A DNA stretch of 64,000 nucleotides, from positions 12,359 through 76,358 of the forward strand of contig CBFGTV010000007.1 of the NCBI GenBank assembly GCA_965652145.1, given 5' to 3'. Each line of letters begins with the position of its first letter. Position 1 is the stretch's first letter. Positions 48,968 to 56,522 of this stretch are shown here, in pieces. Source of the stretch: CBFGTV01 sp965652145 (GTDB lineage Bacteria > Bacillota > Clostridia > Peptostreptococcales > Natronincolaceae). Both the position numbers and the translations under genes were made by a program. The notes under the pieces are model-generated. The model was not told the DNA's origin. It searched no databases and saw nothing but the letters and a program-made list of their open reading frames with translations.

Positions 48968-50953
48968 ATGGAAAAAATTCAAAGAATGAAGGAATTGATT
49001 CATCAGCTTAATGAGCACAATTATCGCTACTATGTATTAGATGAACCTATTATTTCAGACAAGGAATATGATGCAATTTATGATGAATTAACCCAGCTGG
49101 AGTCAGAGACTGGAGAAGTTCTGCCGGATTCTCCAAGCCTCAGGGTGGGGGGGGATCCTTTAAAGACCTTCCAGTCCCATCGGCATTTGGCACAATTATG
49201 GAGTCTGGATAAATGCAAAACCGACCAAGAGCTGATTAACTGGGATACCAGGGTGAAAAAGCTTTTAGAGGGGCATGACGTACCCATTGAATATGTGATG
49301 GAATATAAGTTTGATGGGTTAACCCTAAACCTGACCTATGAGGATGGAAGGCTGGTACAGGCCGCCACCAGAGGAAACGGCATAGTGGGTGAGGGGATTT
49401 TGGAACAGGTAAAAACCATCAGGTCGGTTCCCTTGACCATTGATTTTAAAGGAAAACTAGAGGTTCAGGGGGAAGGGCTAATGCGGCTTTCGGTTTTGGA
49501 AAAGTATAATGAATCAGCCCCAGAGCCCCTCAAAAACCCGAGAAATGCTGCGGCAGGAGCCTTAAGAAATTTAGACCCCAAGGTGACAGCCTCCCGTAAC
49601 CTCGATGCATATTTTTATAATATCGGATACTACGAAGGAATTCAGTTTGAAACCCATACCCAGGTGATTGATTTCCTAAAGGAAAACAAATTCCCTGTCA
49701 GTCGATTCACTCAGCGATGTAACGACATTCATGAGGTGATTAAAACCATCGAAGGGCTGAAGGAAGCCCTGGGGGAGCTGGACTTTTTAATTGATGGGCT
49801 TGTTATAAAAATCAATTCCCTAAGGGCACGGGAAATACTGGGATATACCCAAAAGTTTCCCCGTTGGGCCATGGCCTATAAGTTTGAGGCCCAGGAGGTA
49901 ACCACCAGGGTAAGGGCAGTCATATGGCAGGTGGGGCGTACTGGGAAGCTAACCCCCTCGGCTGACCTGGAGCCTGTTGATATTGGCGGGGTTACCGTGG
50001 GAAGGGCCACCCTTAACAACTGGGACGATATACAAAGAAAAAAAGTAAAGGTAGGCTGTCGGGTATGGTTAAGGCGATCTAACGATGTTATTCCGGAAAT
50101 CATGGGGGCCATTGAAGAGACCTGTGACCAGGCAGTAGAAATTCAAAAGCCGACCCATTGTCCCGCCTGTGGCAGTGAGCTGCATGAAAAGGGAGCCCAT
50201 ATTTTCTGTACCAATTCCCTCTCCTGTAAACCCCAACTGGTATCAAGAATTGTTCACTATGCCAGCCGGGATGCCATGGACATTGAAGGCTTCAGTGAAA
50301 AAACCGCTGCTCAGCTCTATGAGGCCCTGGGCTTGAAGGGAATTGCTGACTTATATGAGCTTAAATATGAGGATTTGGTTTCTCTGGAGCGGTTCGGAGA
50401 CAAAAAAGCAAGAAATCTGCTGGAGTCCATAGAAAAAAGCAAGGATTGCAGCCTTGATGCCTTTGTTTATGCCTTAGGGATTCCCAATGTGGGCAGAAAG
50501 ACTGCCTCAGATTTAGCCAAGCATTATCAATCCCTCGATGCCATCATGGAAGCTAAATATGATGAACTGATCACCATTCCCGATGTAGGGGGGATCGTAG
50601 CCAGCAGTATTATAGAATTTTTTGAAGATGAAAAAATTTGTAAAAGTATTGAGAAGCTCCTGAAGGCGGGGGTCAAGCCCCATCATGAAGCCCAGGCTGT
50701 TGTTGAAAATCCCTTTAGTGGTAAAACCGTTGTGGTGACCGGTACTTTAAATCATTTCAGCCGTAAGGAAATCAAGGATTTATTAGAAAAGCTTAATGCC
50801 AAGGTAGCTGGCAGCGTCAGCAAAAATACAGATTATTTAATTGCGGGGGAGGCTGCCGGGTCTAAGCTGGATAAGGCCATGGAAATCTTAAATTCAGGAG
50901 TAGAAACCAGCTTGAAAATATTACAGGAAGATGACTTTATCAAGATGATATAA
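48968..50953 (+). CDS. ligA: NAD-dependent DNA ligase LigA
   Basis: The 661-residue ligase seals nicks using NAD. N-terminal Ia domain (YRYYVLDEPIISDKEYD), adenylation lysine K114 in EYKFDGLTL, a four-cysteine zinc finger starting CPACGSELH, helix-hairpin-helix repeats (IPNVGRKTASDLA, IPDVGGIVASSI) and a C-terminal BRCT domain (GKTVVVTGTLNHFSRKEI). The adenylation motif has Phe where most LigA have Ile/Leu, and the region is somewhat divergent; the other parts are typical. Length is standard. Co-transcribed with pcrA. Confidence 0.95.
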   Translation: MEKIQRMKELIHQLNEHNYRYYVLDEPIISDKEYDAIYDELTQLESETGEVLPDSPSLRVGGDPLKTFQSHRHLAQLWSLDKCKTDQELINWDTRVKKLLEGHDVPIEYVMEYKFDGLTLNLTYEDGRLVQAATRGNGIVGEGILEQVKTIRSVPLTIDFKGKLEVQGEGLMRLSVLEKYNESAPEPLKNPRNAAAGALRNLDPKVTASRNLDAYFYNIGYYEGIQFETHTQVIDFLKENKFPVSRFTQRCNDIHEVIKTIEGLKEALGELDFLIDGLVIKINSLRAREILGYTQKFPRWAMAYKFEAQEVTTRVRAVIWQVGRTGKLTPSADLEPVDIGGVTVGRATLNNWDDIQRKKVKVGCRVWLRRSNDVIPEIMGAIEETCDQAVEIQKPTHCPACGSELHEKGAHIFCTNSLSCKPQLVSRIVHYASRDAMDIEGFSEKTAAQLYEALGLKGIADLYELKYEDLVSLERFGDKKARNLLESIEKSKDCSLDAFVYALGIPNVGRKTASDLAKHYQSLDAIMEAKYDELITIPDVGGIVASSIIEFFEDEKICKSIEKLLKAGVKPHHEAQAVVENPFSGKTVVVTGTLNHFSRKEIKDLLEKLNAKVAGSVSKNTDYLIAGEAAGSKLDKAMEILNSGVETSLKILQEDDFIKMI

Positions 50954-50960
50954 AACGTTT

Positions 50961-51005
50961 AAAAGACCTTAAACCAGAATATAGCTGGCTTGAGGTCTTT
51001 TTTGA
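50961..51005 (+). terminator. Terminator of pcrA-ligA
   Basis: AAAAGACCT / AGGTCTTTT stem, inner CCAG/CTGG pairs, then a T run. Confidence 0.8.
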
Positions 51006-51008
51006 TAT

Positions 51009-51040
51009 AAAGCCACTTTCTTAGGGGAAAGTGGCTTTAT
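51009..51040. terminator. Second hairpin, terminator for the leftward small protein gene
   Basis: Perfect 12-bp stem AAAGCCACTTTC / GAAAGTGGCTTT with a six-base loop between the convergent ligA and copy 4 genes. Confidence 0.75.
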
Positions 51041-51090
51041 CTGCAGTATGGCAGCATATTTCAATCTGCTGCTAAATAAAGGTTCAGTAA

Positions 51091-51264
51091 TTAGCAGAAG
51101 AAGTGTTGGCCGCCGAATAATAGGACTAGTAACAGGAAGAAGAATAGAAGGCTGTCACCTGATCCCCTAAAGATACCGCAATTACAGAAAATGATCACCA
51201 GAAGCAGGAAGAAGAACAACAAGCTACTTTTGCCTCCCCAAAGAGAACCTATACCTGTTGACAT
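51091..51264 (-). CDS. Small hydrophobic FFFLLLVIIFCNC protein, copy 4
   Basis: A 57-residue paralogue 6 kb from the tandem trio, on the opposite strand: head STGIGSLWGGK, segment 1 SSLLFFFLLLVIIFCNC, hinge GIFRGSGD, segment 2 SLLFFFLLLVLLFGG, tail QHFFC. GGAGGTG is seven bases from the ATG. It has its own sigma-K-like motif upstream and hairpin downstream, so it is an independent unit. The strong conservation at a separate locus argues for a real function. Confidence 0.78.
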   Translation of the reverse strand: MSTGIGSLWGGKSSLLFFFLLLVIIFCNCGIFRGSGDSLLFFFLLLVLLFGGQHFFC

Positions 51265-51309
51265 ACATTTACACCTCCTTTTAGATGAAAAAAATAAGTT
51301 TTTGTACTA

Positions 51310-51336
51310 TAGTCTATGAAAAATAATAAAGGAGGT
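51310..51336 (-). promoter_or_regulatory. Sigma-K-like promoter motif before small hydrophobic protein 4
   Basis: Read on the minus strand: AC, 16 bases, CATAGACTA (an exact CATANNNTA at 51318-51310). Confidence 0.38.
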
Positions 51337-51341
51337 GTTAA

Positions 51342-51379
51342 AAATTCCCCCATTCTTTAAAATTTTGATGGGGGAATTT
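51342..51379 (-). terminator. Terminator of the rubrerythrin gene
   Basis: Perfect 12-bp stem AAATTCCCCCAT / ATGGGGGAATTT directly after the leftward stop codon at 51380. Confidence 0.85.
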
Positions 51380-51790
51380 CTATTTCTGGGATGAATTTAT
51401 TTCTTTTAATTTTTTAATTAGTGACTGAAAGGCCCTTTCATGCTCCGCTTCAGTAACCCTTAGCTCCTTGAAGTAATTGGCTATCTCCTCGAAGCCTTCT
51501 TCCCGGGCAACCCTTTCATATTCACGGTAAAGGGTAACAGTTTCATAGCGTTCTCCCTCTACAGATCGTTTTAAATTAGTCAAAGTATCCTTGGTTCCAT
51601 TTAGAAACCCATAGATCCCCTCGGCATGAGATTCCTCATGTTCAGCCGTTTTAAAAAACAGGTCGGCTATTTCCTTATATCCTTCCTCAAGGGCCCTTTG
51701 ACCATAAAAAACATATTTATTTCTGGTTTGACTTTCCCCTGCAAAGGCAAGCCAAAGGTTCTTTTCTGTTTGTGTTCCTTTTAAATCCAT
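51380..51790 (-). CDS. Rubrerythrin-type diiron protein without rubredoxin domain
   Basis: The 136-residue four-helix protein has the diiron ligands of rubrerythrin: AFAGESQTRNKY (first Glu), AEHEESHAEG (Glu and His), a Glu in the third helix and AEHERAF (Glu-x-x-His). The C-terminal rubredoxin-like domain is absent, so it is the short, rubredoxin-less form. Members reduce hydrogen peroxide in anaerobes with electrons from other carriers. GGAGGGG precedes the ATG. It is divergent from the iron-uptake operon. Confidence 0.88.
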   Translation of the reverse strand: MDLKGTQTEKNLWLAFAGESQTRNKYVFYGQRALEEGYKEIADLFFKTAEHEESHAEGIYGFLNGTKDTLTNLKRSVEGERYETVTLYREYERVAREEGFEEIANYFKELRVTEAEHERAFQSLIKKLKEINSSQK

Positions 51791-51916
51791 GGGTTCCCCT
51801 CCTTATGGTTTTAATTTATTTTAACATAGATTAACCAAATATAAAATGACCCTTTCAGGGGAAAAAATTTAGCTTTTTCAATTTATAATCCCTTGGGAAA
51901 ATATTGTGTTAATTAA

Positions 51917-51945
51917 TTGACTGATAAGTACTCTTATGATAAAAT
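51917..51945 (+). promoter_or_regulatory. Promoter of the feoAB operon
   Basis: TTGACT (51917-51922), 17-base spacer, TAAAAT (51940-51945), followed by a Fur box. Confidence 0.7.
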
Positions 51946-51961
51946 TTATATCGTATATAAA

Positions 51962-51976
51962 TGATAATCACTATCA
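51962..51976. promoter_or_regulatory. Fur box of feoAB
   Basis: TGATAATCACTATCA matches the 7-1-7 Fur palindrome TGATAATnATTATCA at all but one position, just downstream of the -10. Confidence 0.75.
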
Positions 51977-51994
51977 AAAGGAAGGTGTTCAAGG

Positions 51995-52210
51995 ATGAGC
52001 ATTTACCAACTTTCAAGAAATAATAGCTGTATTATAGAAAGTCTGCCATCTCTGGGGCTTTTAAAATCCCTGGGAATGAGGGAGGGCATGAAGGTTAATG
52101 TCATGTCAAAGCAACCCTTTGGCGGCCCAATTGTGCTGCAGCTTGGAAGAAGAAGCATTGCCATCTCTAAATCAGTGGCAGAGCTAATTACCGTTAAGGA
52201 GGTAATTTAA
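51995..52210 (+). CDS. feoA: FeoA, ferrous iron transport accessory protein
   Basis: The 71-residue SH3-like protein (LLKSLGMREGMKVNVMSKQPFGGPIVLQLG, shown by parts LGMREGMKV and GGPIVLQLG) has the FeoA pattern and a final LGRRSIAISKSVAELI. It supports FeoB in the cytoplasm. Preceded by a Fur box, and directly abutting feoB. AAGGATG-type ribosome binding site. Confidence 0.92.
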   Translation: MSIYQLSRNNSCIIESLPSLGLLKSLGMREGMKVNVMSKQPFGGPIVLQLGRRSIAISKSVAELITVKEVI

Positions 52211-53974
52211 TTGAGTTGTCATGTGCAGGAAGCTGAAATAACCACGGCTGAGGGAGAAATAAAGGTTCTGCTAATGGGAAATCCCAATGTAGGGAAAAGT
52301 GTTATTTTCTCTAAATTAACAGGGATGGACGTCATTGCATCGAACTATGCCGGTACAACCGTTACCTTTACCCAGGGGGGTATTACCCATCAGGGAAAAA
52401 AGGGACAACTAATTGATGTACCTGGTACCTACTCCCTAGAGGCCACTTCTCAGGCCGAGGAAGTGGCTGTACAAATGCTGGAAAGGGAAGTGGCCGATGT
52501 CATTATTTGTGTTTTGGATGCCACCAACCTTGAGCGAAATCTAAACCTGGCCCTGCAGCTACGCCGTTATCAGTACCCCGTTGTCTTTGCATTGAATTTA
52601 ATGGATGTGGCAGAGCAACAGGGAATTCAAATTGATACCAAGGCCCTGGCAGAGGAGCTGGGAACCGTTGTAATCCCTACAATTGCCATTAGAAATATTG
52701 GATTAAGGGAAATTCTTAAAGAGACCTGGCGACTGAGCAATGAAAAAGACAAGGTGGAGCCCATTGCTTCCATGACCCAGGACGAGCGTTGGAAAAGGGT
52801 AGGACAAATTATTAATCGAGTTCAAAGGCTGGAAGACAGGCAGCCGACGTTTTTAGAGAAGTTTGGTGACGCTTTGATCAGACCCTTCCCGGGTATTCCC
52901 TTTGCAATCCTGACTTTGGCGCTGGTACTGGGGATTGTAGTAGGTGGTGGAAAGGCAATTCGAGCTACGGTCTTATTACCTTTACTTAATAACGTCTATG
53001 TACCCTTTATTAGTTCGATTGTCTCTAAATTTGTATCAGAAGGAATTCTATATAATGTGTTGGTAGGGGAATATGGAATGTTGATTAAGGGAATTGAGTG
53101 GCCGGTGGCATTAATTCTTCCCTACGTATTTTTATTCTATATTGCCCTGTCGTTTTTAGAAGATAGCGGATACCTGCCAAGACTGGCGGTTCTGGTAGAT
53201 GGAATCCTGCATCGTATTGGTATTCAAGGGGGAAATATCGTTCCCATGATTATGGGCTATGGCTGTGCGGTACCGGCTATACTGGGTACCAGGGCTGCCA
53301 CCACCCACAAGGAAAGGGTAATGGTTGCCGCCATGGTGTCATTGGCAGTTCCCTGTGTTGCTCAGACTGGGGCCTTTATCTCTTTATTGGGTGATCGTTC
53401 TGTTTTAGTATTAATACTAGTATATTTAATTTCCTTAATGGCTATTTTTCTTGCCGGCAAAACCTTAAACAGGATTATACCAGGCAAGACTGACCCAATT
53501 TTGATTGAAATTCCCAATCTGCTTATGCCAGATCGACAATCCTTTTTAAAAAAGGTCTTGATGAGAACCAAGCATTTCATGATTGAGGCAGAGGTGCCGA
53601 TGCTATTGGGAATCGCCTTTGCAGCCCTTGTTGCCGAAACAGGAGCCCTGAATGCATTGGGGGTATATATCGAGCCTGTAATTGAAGGCTGGCTGGGACT
53701 TCCCAAGGAAGCTACCATTGGGTTGATTCTGGGTATCATTAGAAGAGAACTGGCGGTATTGCCCCTGTTGGAGCTGGAGCTTTCTACCCTTCAGTTATTG
53801 GTGGGAGCCGTGGTTGCTTTATTCTATTTACCATGCCTTTCAGTTCTGGGGGTATTAATCAAGGAATTTAAATTAAAAACAGCCCTTTTAATTGGATTAT
53901 CCACATTTGTCATAGCCATTTTGGCGGGTGGTCTCATTAATCAAGTGGGATCTTTAATATTAGCGTTGTTTTAG
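52211..53974 (+). CDS. feoB: FeoB, ferrous iron transporter with G-protein domain
   Basis: The 587-residue membrane protein imports Fe(II). N-terminal GTPase motifs: GNPNVGKS (G1), the G2 threonine in AGTTVTF, DVPGTYS (G3) and NLMD (G4). A helical spacer leads to the transport part with EDSGYLPR, MGYGCAVPAI and PCVAQTG, the two conserved gate cysteines. Shorter than E. coli FeoB (about 770), as often in clostridia. TTG start supported by GGAGG. It is followed 21 bases later by a nicotianamine-synthase-like gene. Confidence 0.95.
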   Translation: MSCHVQEAEITTAEGEIKVLLMGNPNVGKSVIFSKLTGMDVIASNYAGTTVTFTQGGITHQGKKGQLIDVPGTYSLEATSQAEEVAVQMLEREVADVIICVLDATNLERNLNLALQLRRYQYPVVFALNLMDVAEQQGIQIDTKALAEELGTVVIPTIAIRNIGLREILKETWRLSNEKDKVEPIASMTQDERWKRVGQIINRVQRLEDRQPTFLEKFGDALIRPFPGIPFAILTLALVLGIVVGGGKAIRATVLLPLLNNVYVPFISSIVSKFVSEGILYNVLVGEYGMLIKGIEWPVALILPYVFLFYIALSFLEDSGYLPRLAVLVDGILHRIGIQGGNIVPMIMGYGCAVPAILGTRAATTHKERVMVAAMVSLAVPCVAQTGAFISLLGDRSVLVLILVYLISLMAIFLAGKTLNRIIPGKTDPILIEIPNLLMPDRQSFLKKVLMRTKHFMIEAEVPMLLGIAFAALVAETGALNALGVYIEPVIEGWLGLPKEATIGLILGIIRRELAVLPLLELELSTLQLLVGAVVALFYLPCLSVLGVLIKEFKLKTALLIGLSTFVIAILAGGLINQVGSLILALF

Positions 53975-53995
53975 CAAGTTAGGAGCGTGGAACCG

Positions 53996-54631
53996 GTGAA
54001 ATTGATCCCATTCTTCACCACAAAATTAGAAAAAATATGTGCCTCTTCAATGCTTCTAGTCAAGCTGATGAGCATCTATTATAAAAAAATAGTCAAGCGG
54101 GAGGTAGCCCTGGGCGAAATATCCAGTCGTGACCAGGTTCTCTGTATTGGAGGAGGCCCCCTTCCCTGTACAGCCTTAGAGATTGCCTGCCAAACCGGAG
54201 CCCATGTTCAGGTGGTTGATATAGATCCCCAGGCGGTCAATATAGCCAGGCGAGTGATTCGGAGCTTGAATATGTCAAAGCAGGTGAAGGTGTCTCTGGC
54301 TTCGGGGCAAATTGTCGATGCATCCCATTATTCAGTGGTGCATGTGGCATTACAGGCCCATCCCCACGAGGAAATCCTTAAAAATATTTGGAAAAAGGCT
54401 CCCTGTGGTACCAGAATTTTAATGAGAAGTCCCAGAAACTTTTTGAAAAGCCTTTATGACTATATGGCTGCTGAGTGCCCCTGCGGCAAATGTAAGCAAA
54501 TAGAGCAGCGTAATTTGACAATGAATTCTACCCTTTTATTTACGAAGGAAGGGGAGGAGGAAGTCAATGAAAAAGTACCTGCTGCTTTTGATCACCTTGT
54601 TGTCGATGGGGCTGGTTCTATGGTTGGCTGA
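53996..54631 (+). CDS. Nicotianamine-synthase-like SAM-dependent enzyme
   Basis: The 211-residue protein has a Rossmann methyltransferase-like core with the hallmark of nicotianamine synthases: LCIGGGPLPCTALEIA (GxGPLP), VVDIDPQAV, the downstream MSKQVKV and TRILMRSPRNFLKSLY. NAS-like proteins transfer aminopropyl groups of SAM to make metallophores (plant nicotianamine, staphylopine). A C-terminal CPCGKC cluster is unusual and may hold a metal. GTG start; a GTG at 53987 is too close to AGGAG, so 53996 is preferred. Its end overlaps the next gene by 65 bases. Product unknown. Confidence 0.65.
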   Translation: MKLIPFFTTKLEKICASSMLLVKLMSIYYKKIVKREVALGEISSRDQVLCIGGGPLPCTALEIACQTGAHVQVVDIDPQAVNIARRVIRSLNMSKQVKVSLASGQIVDASHYSVVHVALQAHPHEEILKNIWKKAPCGTRILMRSPRNFLKSLYDYMAAECPCGKCKQIEQRNLTMNSTLLFTKEGEEEVNEKVPAAFDHLVVDGAGSMVG

Positions 54632-55550
54632 TCTGGAAAAGGTCTATGGTGCCCTTAAACAGGTGGATTATCGTATTGTGATTTTGGCTTGTATCATGCA
54701 GCTGTTAACCATATTCTTAATTACCTTTCAATGGTACAGCATTGGAAGGCAAATGGGGGAAAAACTATCCTTTATTCAGCTGTTTCATGTAAATATGGCA
54801 GGTACCTTTGTAGAAAGCGTTACTCCCTCTGTCAAGGCTGGTGGTGAAGCTACCAAAGTCTATATGCTGATTAACCGATTGGGGCTTTCCGGGGGAAAGG
54901 CTGCTGCAATGGTAGGCCTTCAAAAAACCGTCAGTATGGCGGCATTCTTAATGCTAAATTTTGTTTCAATGCTTTGGTTTATGCTAACCATAGGCTTTAA
55001 GGGCTTTTATGGTAAACTGCTTTTAGGGAGCTTTGTCGTATTATGTTTGTTCCTGATTTTATTGGTATTATTATTGCTTTATCCCCATCGTATACAAAGC
55101 ATTATCGGGCGCTTTTTAAAGGCAGAGAAAAGAAAAAGGCTTCAAAAGCTAACTGAGCAGTTTATTACTTCAGTCAAGGAGGCATTAAGGCAAAGGAATG
55201 TAGTGGGAAGACAGCTCTTATTTGCCCTGTTTATTTGGTTCTTTTATGCCTTCAAGGCCTACTTTATCAGCCGGGGCCTAAACTTACCCATTAGCTTTGT
55301 GGCTATTACCGTTATTACCTATTTAACCTACATGGTGGCCATGATCCCCCTGCTGCCCGGGGGACTGGGGACCTTTGAAGGCAGTATGTCTTTTTTACTG
55401 ACACCCTTTCAAATTCCCCTTTATCAAGGAATGGCCATGGCCATTATTTTACGCTTTGTAACATTTTGGTTTGTGTTTCTGGTCAGCGGTCTTTATTTTG
55501 CCCTCTTTACCCTGTTCAACGGCAGAAGGGGAGCTGTAAATAAAATATAA
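54567..55550 (+). CDS. Flippase-like integral membrane protein (UPF0104 / LPG synthase TM family)
   Basis: The 327-residue protein has about eight membrane helices and the family motif GTFVESVTPSVKAGGEATKVYML. Near its end lies MIPLLPGGLGTFEGSM, typical of the MprF-type flippase domain. No aminoacyltransferase domain is attached. It lies last in the feoAB-NAS-like operon, overlapping the NAS-like gene by 65 bases with a strong GGGGAGGAGG inside that gene. It might export a metal-chelating product; that is inference from position only. Confidence 0.8.
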   Translation: MKKYLLLLITLLSMGLVLWLADLEKVYGALKQVDYRIVILACIMQLLTIFLITFQWYSIGRQMGEKLSFIQLFHVNMAGTFVESVTPSVKAGGEATKVYMLINRLGLSGGKAAAMVGLQKTVSMAAFLMLNFVSMLWFMLTIGFKGFYGKLLLGSFVVLCLFLILLVLLLLYPHRIQSIIGRFLKAEKRKRLQKLTEQFITSVKEALRQRNVVGRQLLFALFIWFFYAFKAYFISRGLNLPISFVAITVITYLTYMVAMIPLLPGGLGTFEGSMSFLLTPFQIPLYQGMAMAIILRFVTFWFVFLVSGLYFALFTLFNGRRGAVNKI

Positions 55551-55574
55551 AATAATTTGAACCTATAAGCAGCA

Positions 55575-55608
55575 ACAGTGCCTTTTCTTCAAAGGTACTG
55601 TTTTTTTA
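55575..55608 (+). terminator. Terminator of the feoAB operon
   Basis: Eleven-base-pair stem ACAGTGCCTTT / AAAGGTACTGT (one G-U), loop TCTTC, seven T's. Confidence 0.88.
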
Positions 55609-55631
55609 TGAAATAAATTTTACAACGTTGC

Positions 55632-55784
55632 TTATAATAGCTTTAGATTCTTTTTTTGTTCAGCTTTATCTTTAAAATAGGCACAGCTTTTTTCTGTGGT
55701 TGCAGTAATTGAGGTTGCGTGGGTAAGGGTACATACACCATCGCTTTCATATAAGCATGGATGATTACAGTTTATTGTTGTCAT
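55632..55784 (-). CDS. Small cysteine-containing protein
   Basis: A 50-residue protein with four cysteines spaced like a small metal-binding protein (NCNHPCLY, DGVCTL, SCAYF). Similar short clostridial proteins carry the same CxxxC...C...CxYF pattern; they have misleading annotations and unknown function. GGAGGTGG lies eight bases before the ATG. Convergent with the feoAB operon and divergent from the next gene. Confidence 0.7.
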   Translation of the reverse strand: MTTINCNHPCLYESDGVCTLTHATSITATTEKSCAYFKDKAEQKKNLKLL

Positions 55785-55883
55785 GAAATCCACCTCCTGT
55801 AATTAGTTTAATCATAAAGATGCAGACAATTCATTGTAATAATTGCTACTTAAATTAGAAAATTTTTGTAAGGGAGCGATTCA

Positions 55884-56468
55884 ATGTATTTTCCTGATTT
55901 TGAAGAAACCGGCCGGGTGTACCATATCATCCCCATACAGGATTTAAATAAAACCATCACCCGTGGAATCAGCTTTGATGATAAAATCAGCTATCAAAAT
56001 CAATATGTCGATTTTCATAACTGGATTGATCAGCACAAGCCCCATTGGCTGCCTAAGTGGGTTATACGAAAAAAGGCCATATTTGCCACCATGAACTATC
56101 ATAGCTCCCCCAGCTTCCATTCCCACAGTGCTATTCTAGCTATTAGGGTGAATCCGAAAAGGTGCTGGATCGCCAATGAAAGTCGTGCCAATCAGTTGTA
56201 TGAGCCCTTTATTCTTAGGCATACCCAGGGTCTGGAGGGGGCCAATCAATACTTGAAAACAAAGGGAGCAGAGATGATTAAGGAATACTGGGAAACTTCC
56301 TTGAGCTTTGAAGATAATCTTAAAAAGAGAAGGGACTTAACAGAAAAATATGATGCAGAGGTATTGATTATGGAGTCAATACCACCGGAAGATATAGAAA
56401 TTCGCTATATTATATCTGATCACCGGTTGCTGACCCCGGCTCAGTGGAAGCGTATTTTCTGTATGTAA
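55884..56468 (+). CDS. Uncharacterised protein, possibly ADP-ribosyltransferase-like
   Basis: The 194-residue soluble protein is not a family I recognise with confidence. The N terminus (GRVYHIIPIQDLNKTITRGI) and the stretch AEVLIMESIPPEDIEIRYI resemble the start and end of DarT-type ADP-ribosyltransferases (YHiT...nL..I...G; aEvLv...IPp.yI). The middle has an SFHSHSAILAIRV strand. No antitoxin-like partner is next to it. AGGGAG precedes the ATG. A conserved clostridial protein is the safe call. Confidence 0.5.
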   Translation: MYFPDFEETGRVYHIIPIQDLNKTITRGISFDDKISYQNQYVDFHNWIDQHKPHWLPKWVIRKKAIFATMNYHSSPSFHSHSAILAIRVNPKRCWIANESRANQLYEPFILRHTQGLEGANQYLKTKGAEMIKEYWETSLSFEDNLKKRRDLTEKYDAEVLIMESIPPEDIEIRYIISDHRLLTPAQWKRIFCM

Positions 56469-56522
56469 GAAGTCCCGCCATATGATATAATACGGTTAGA
56501 ATGGCTAAAGGGGGTTGACTAA

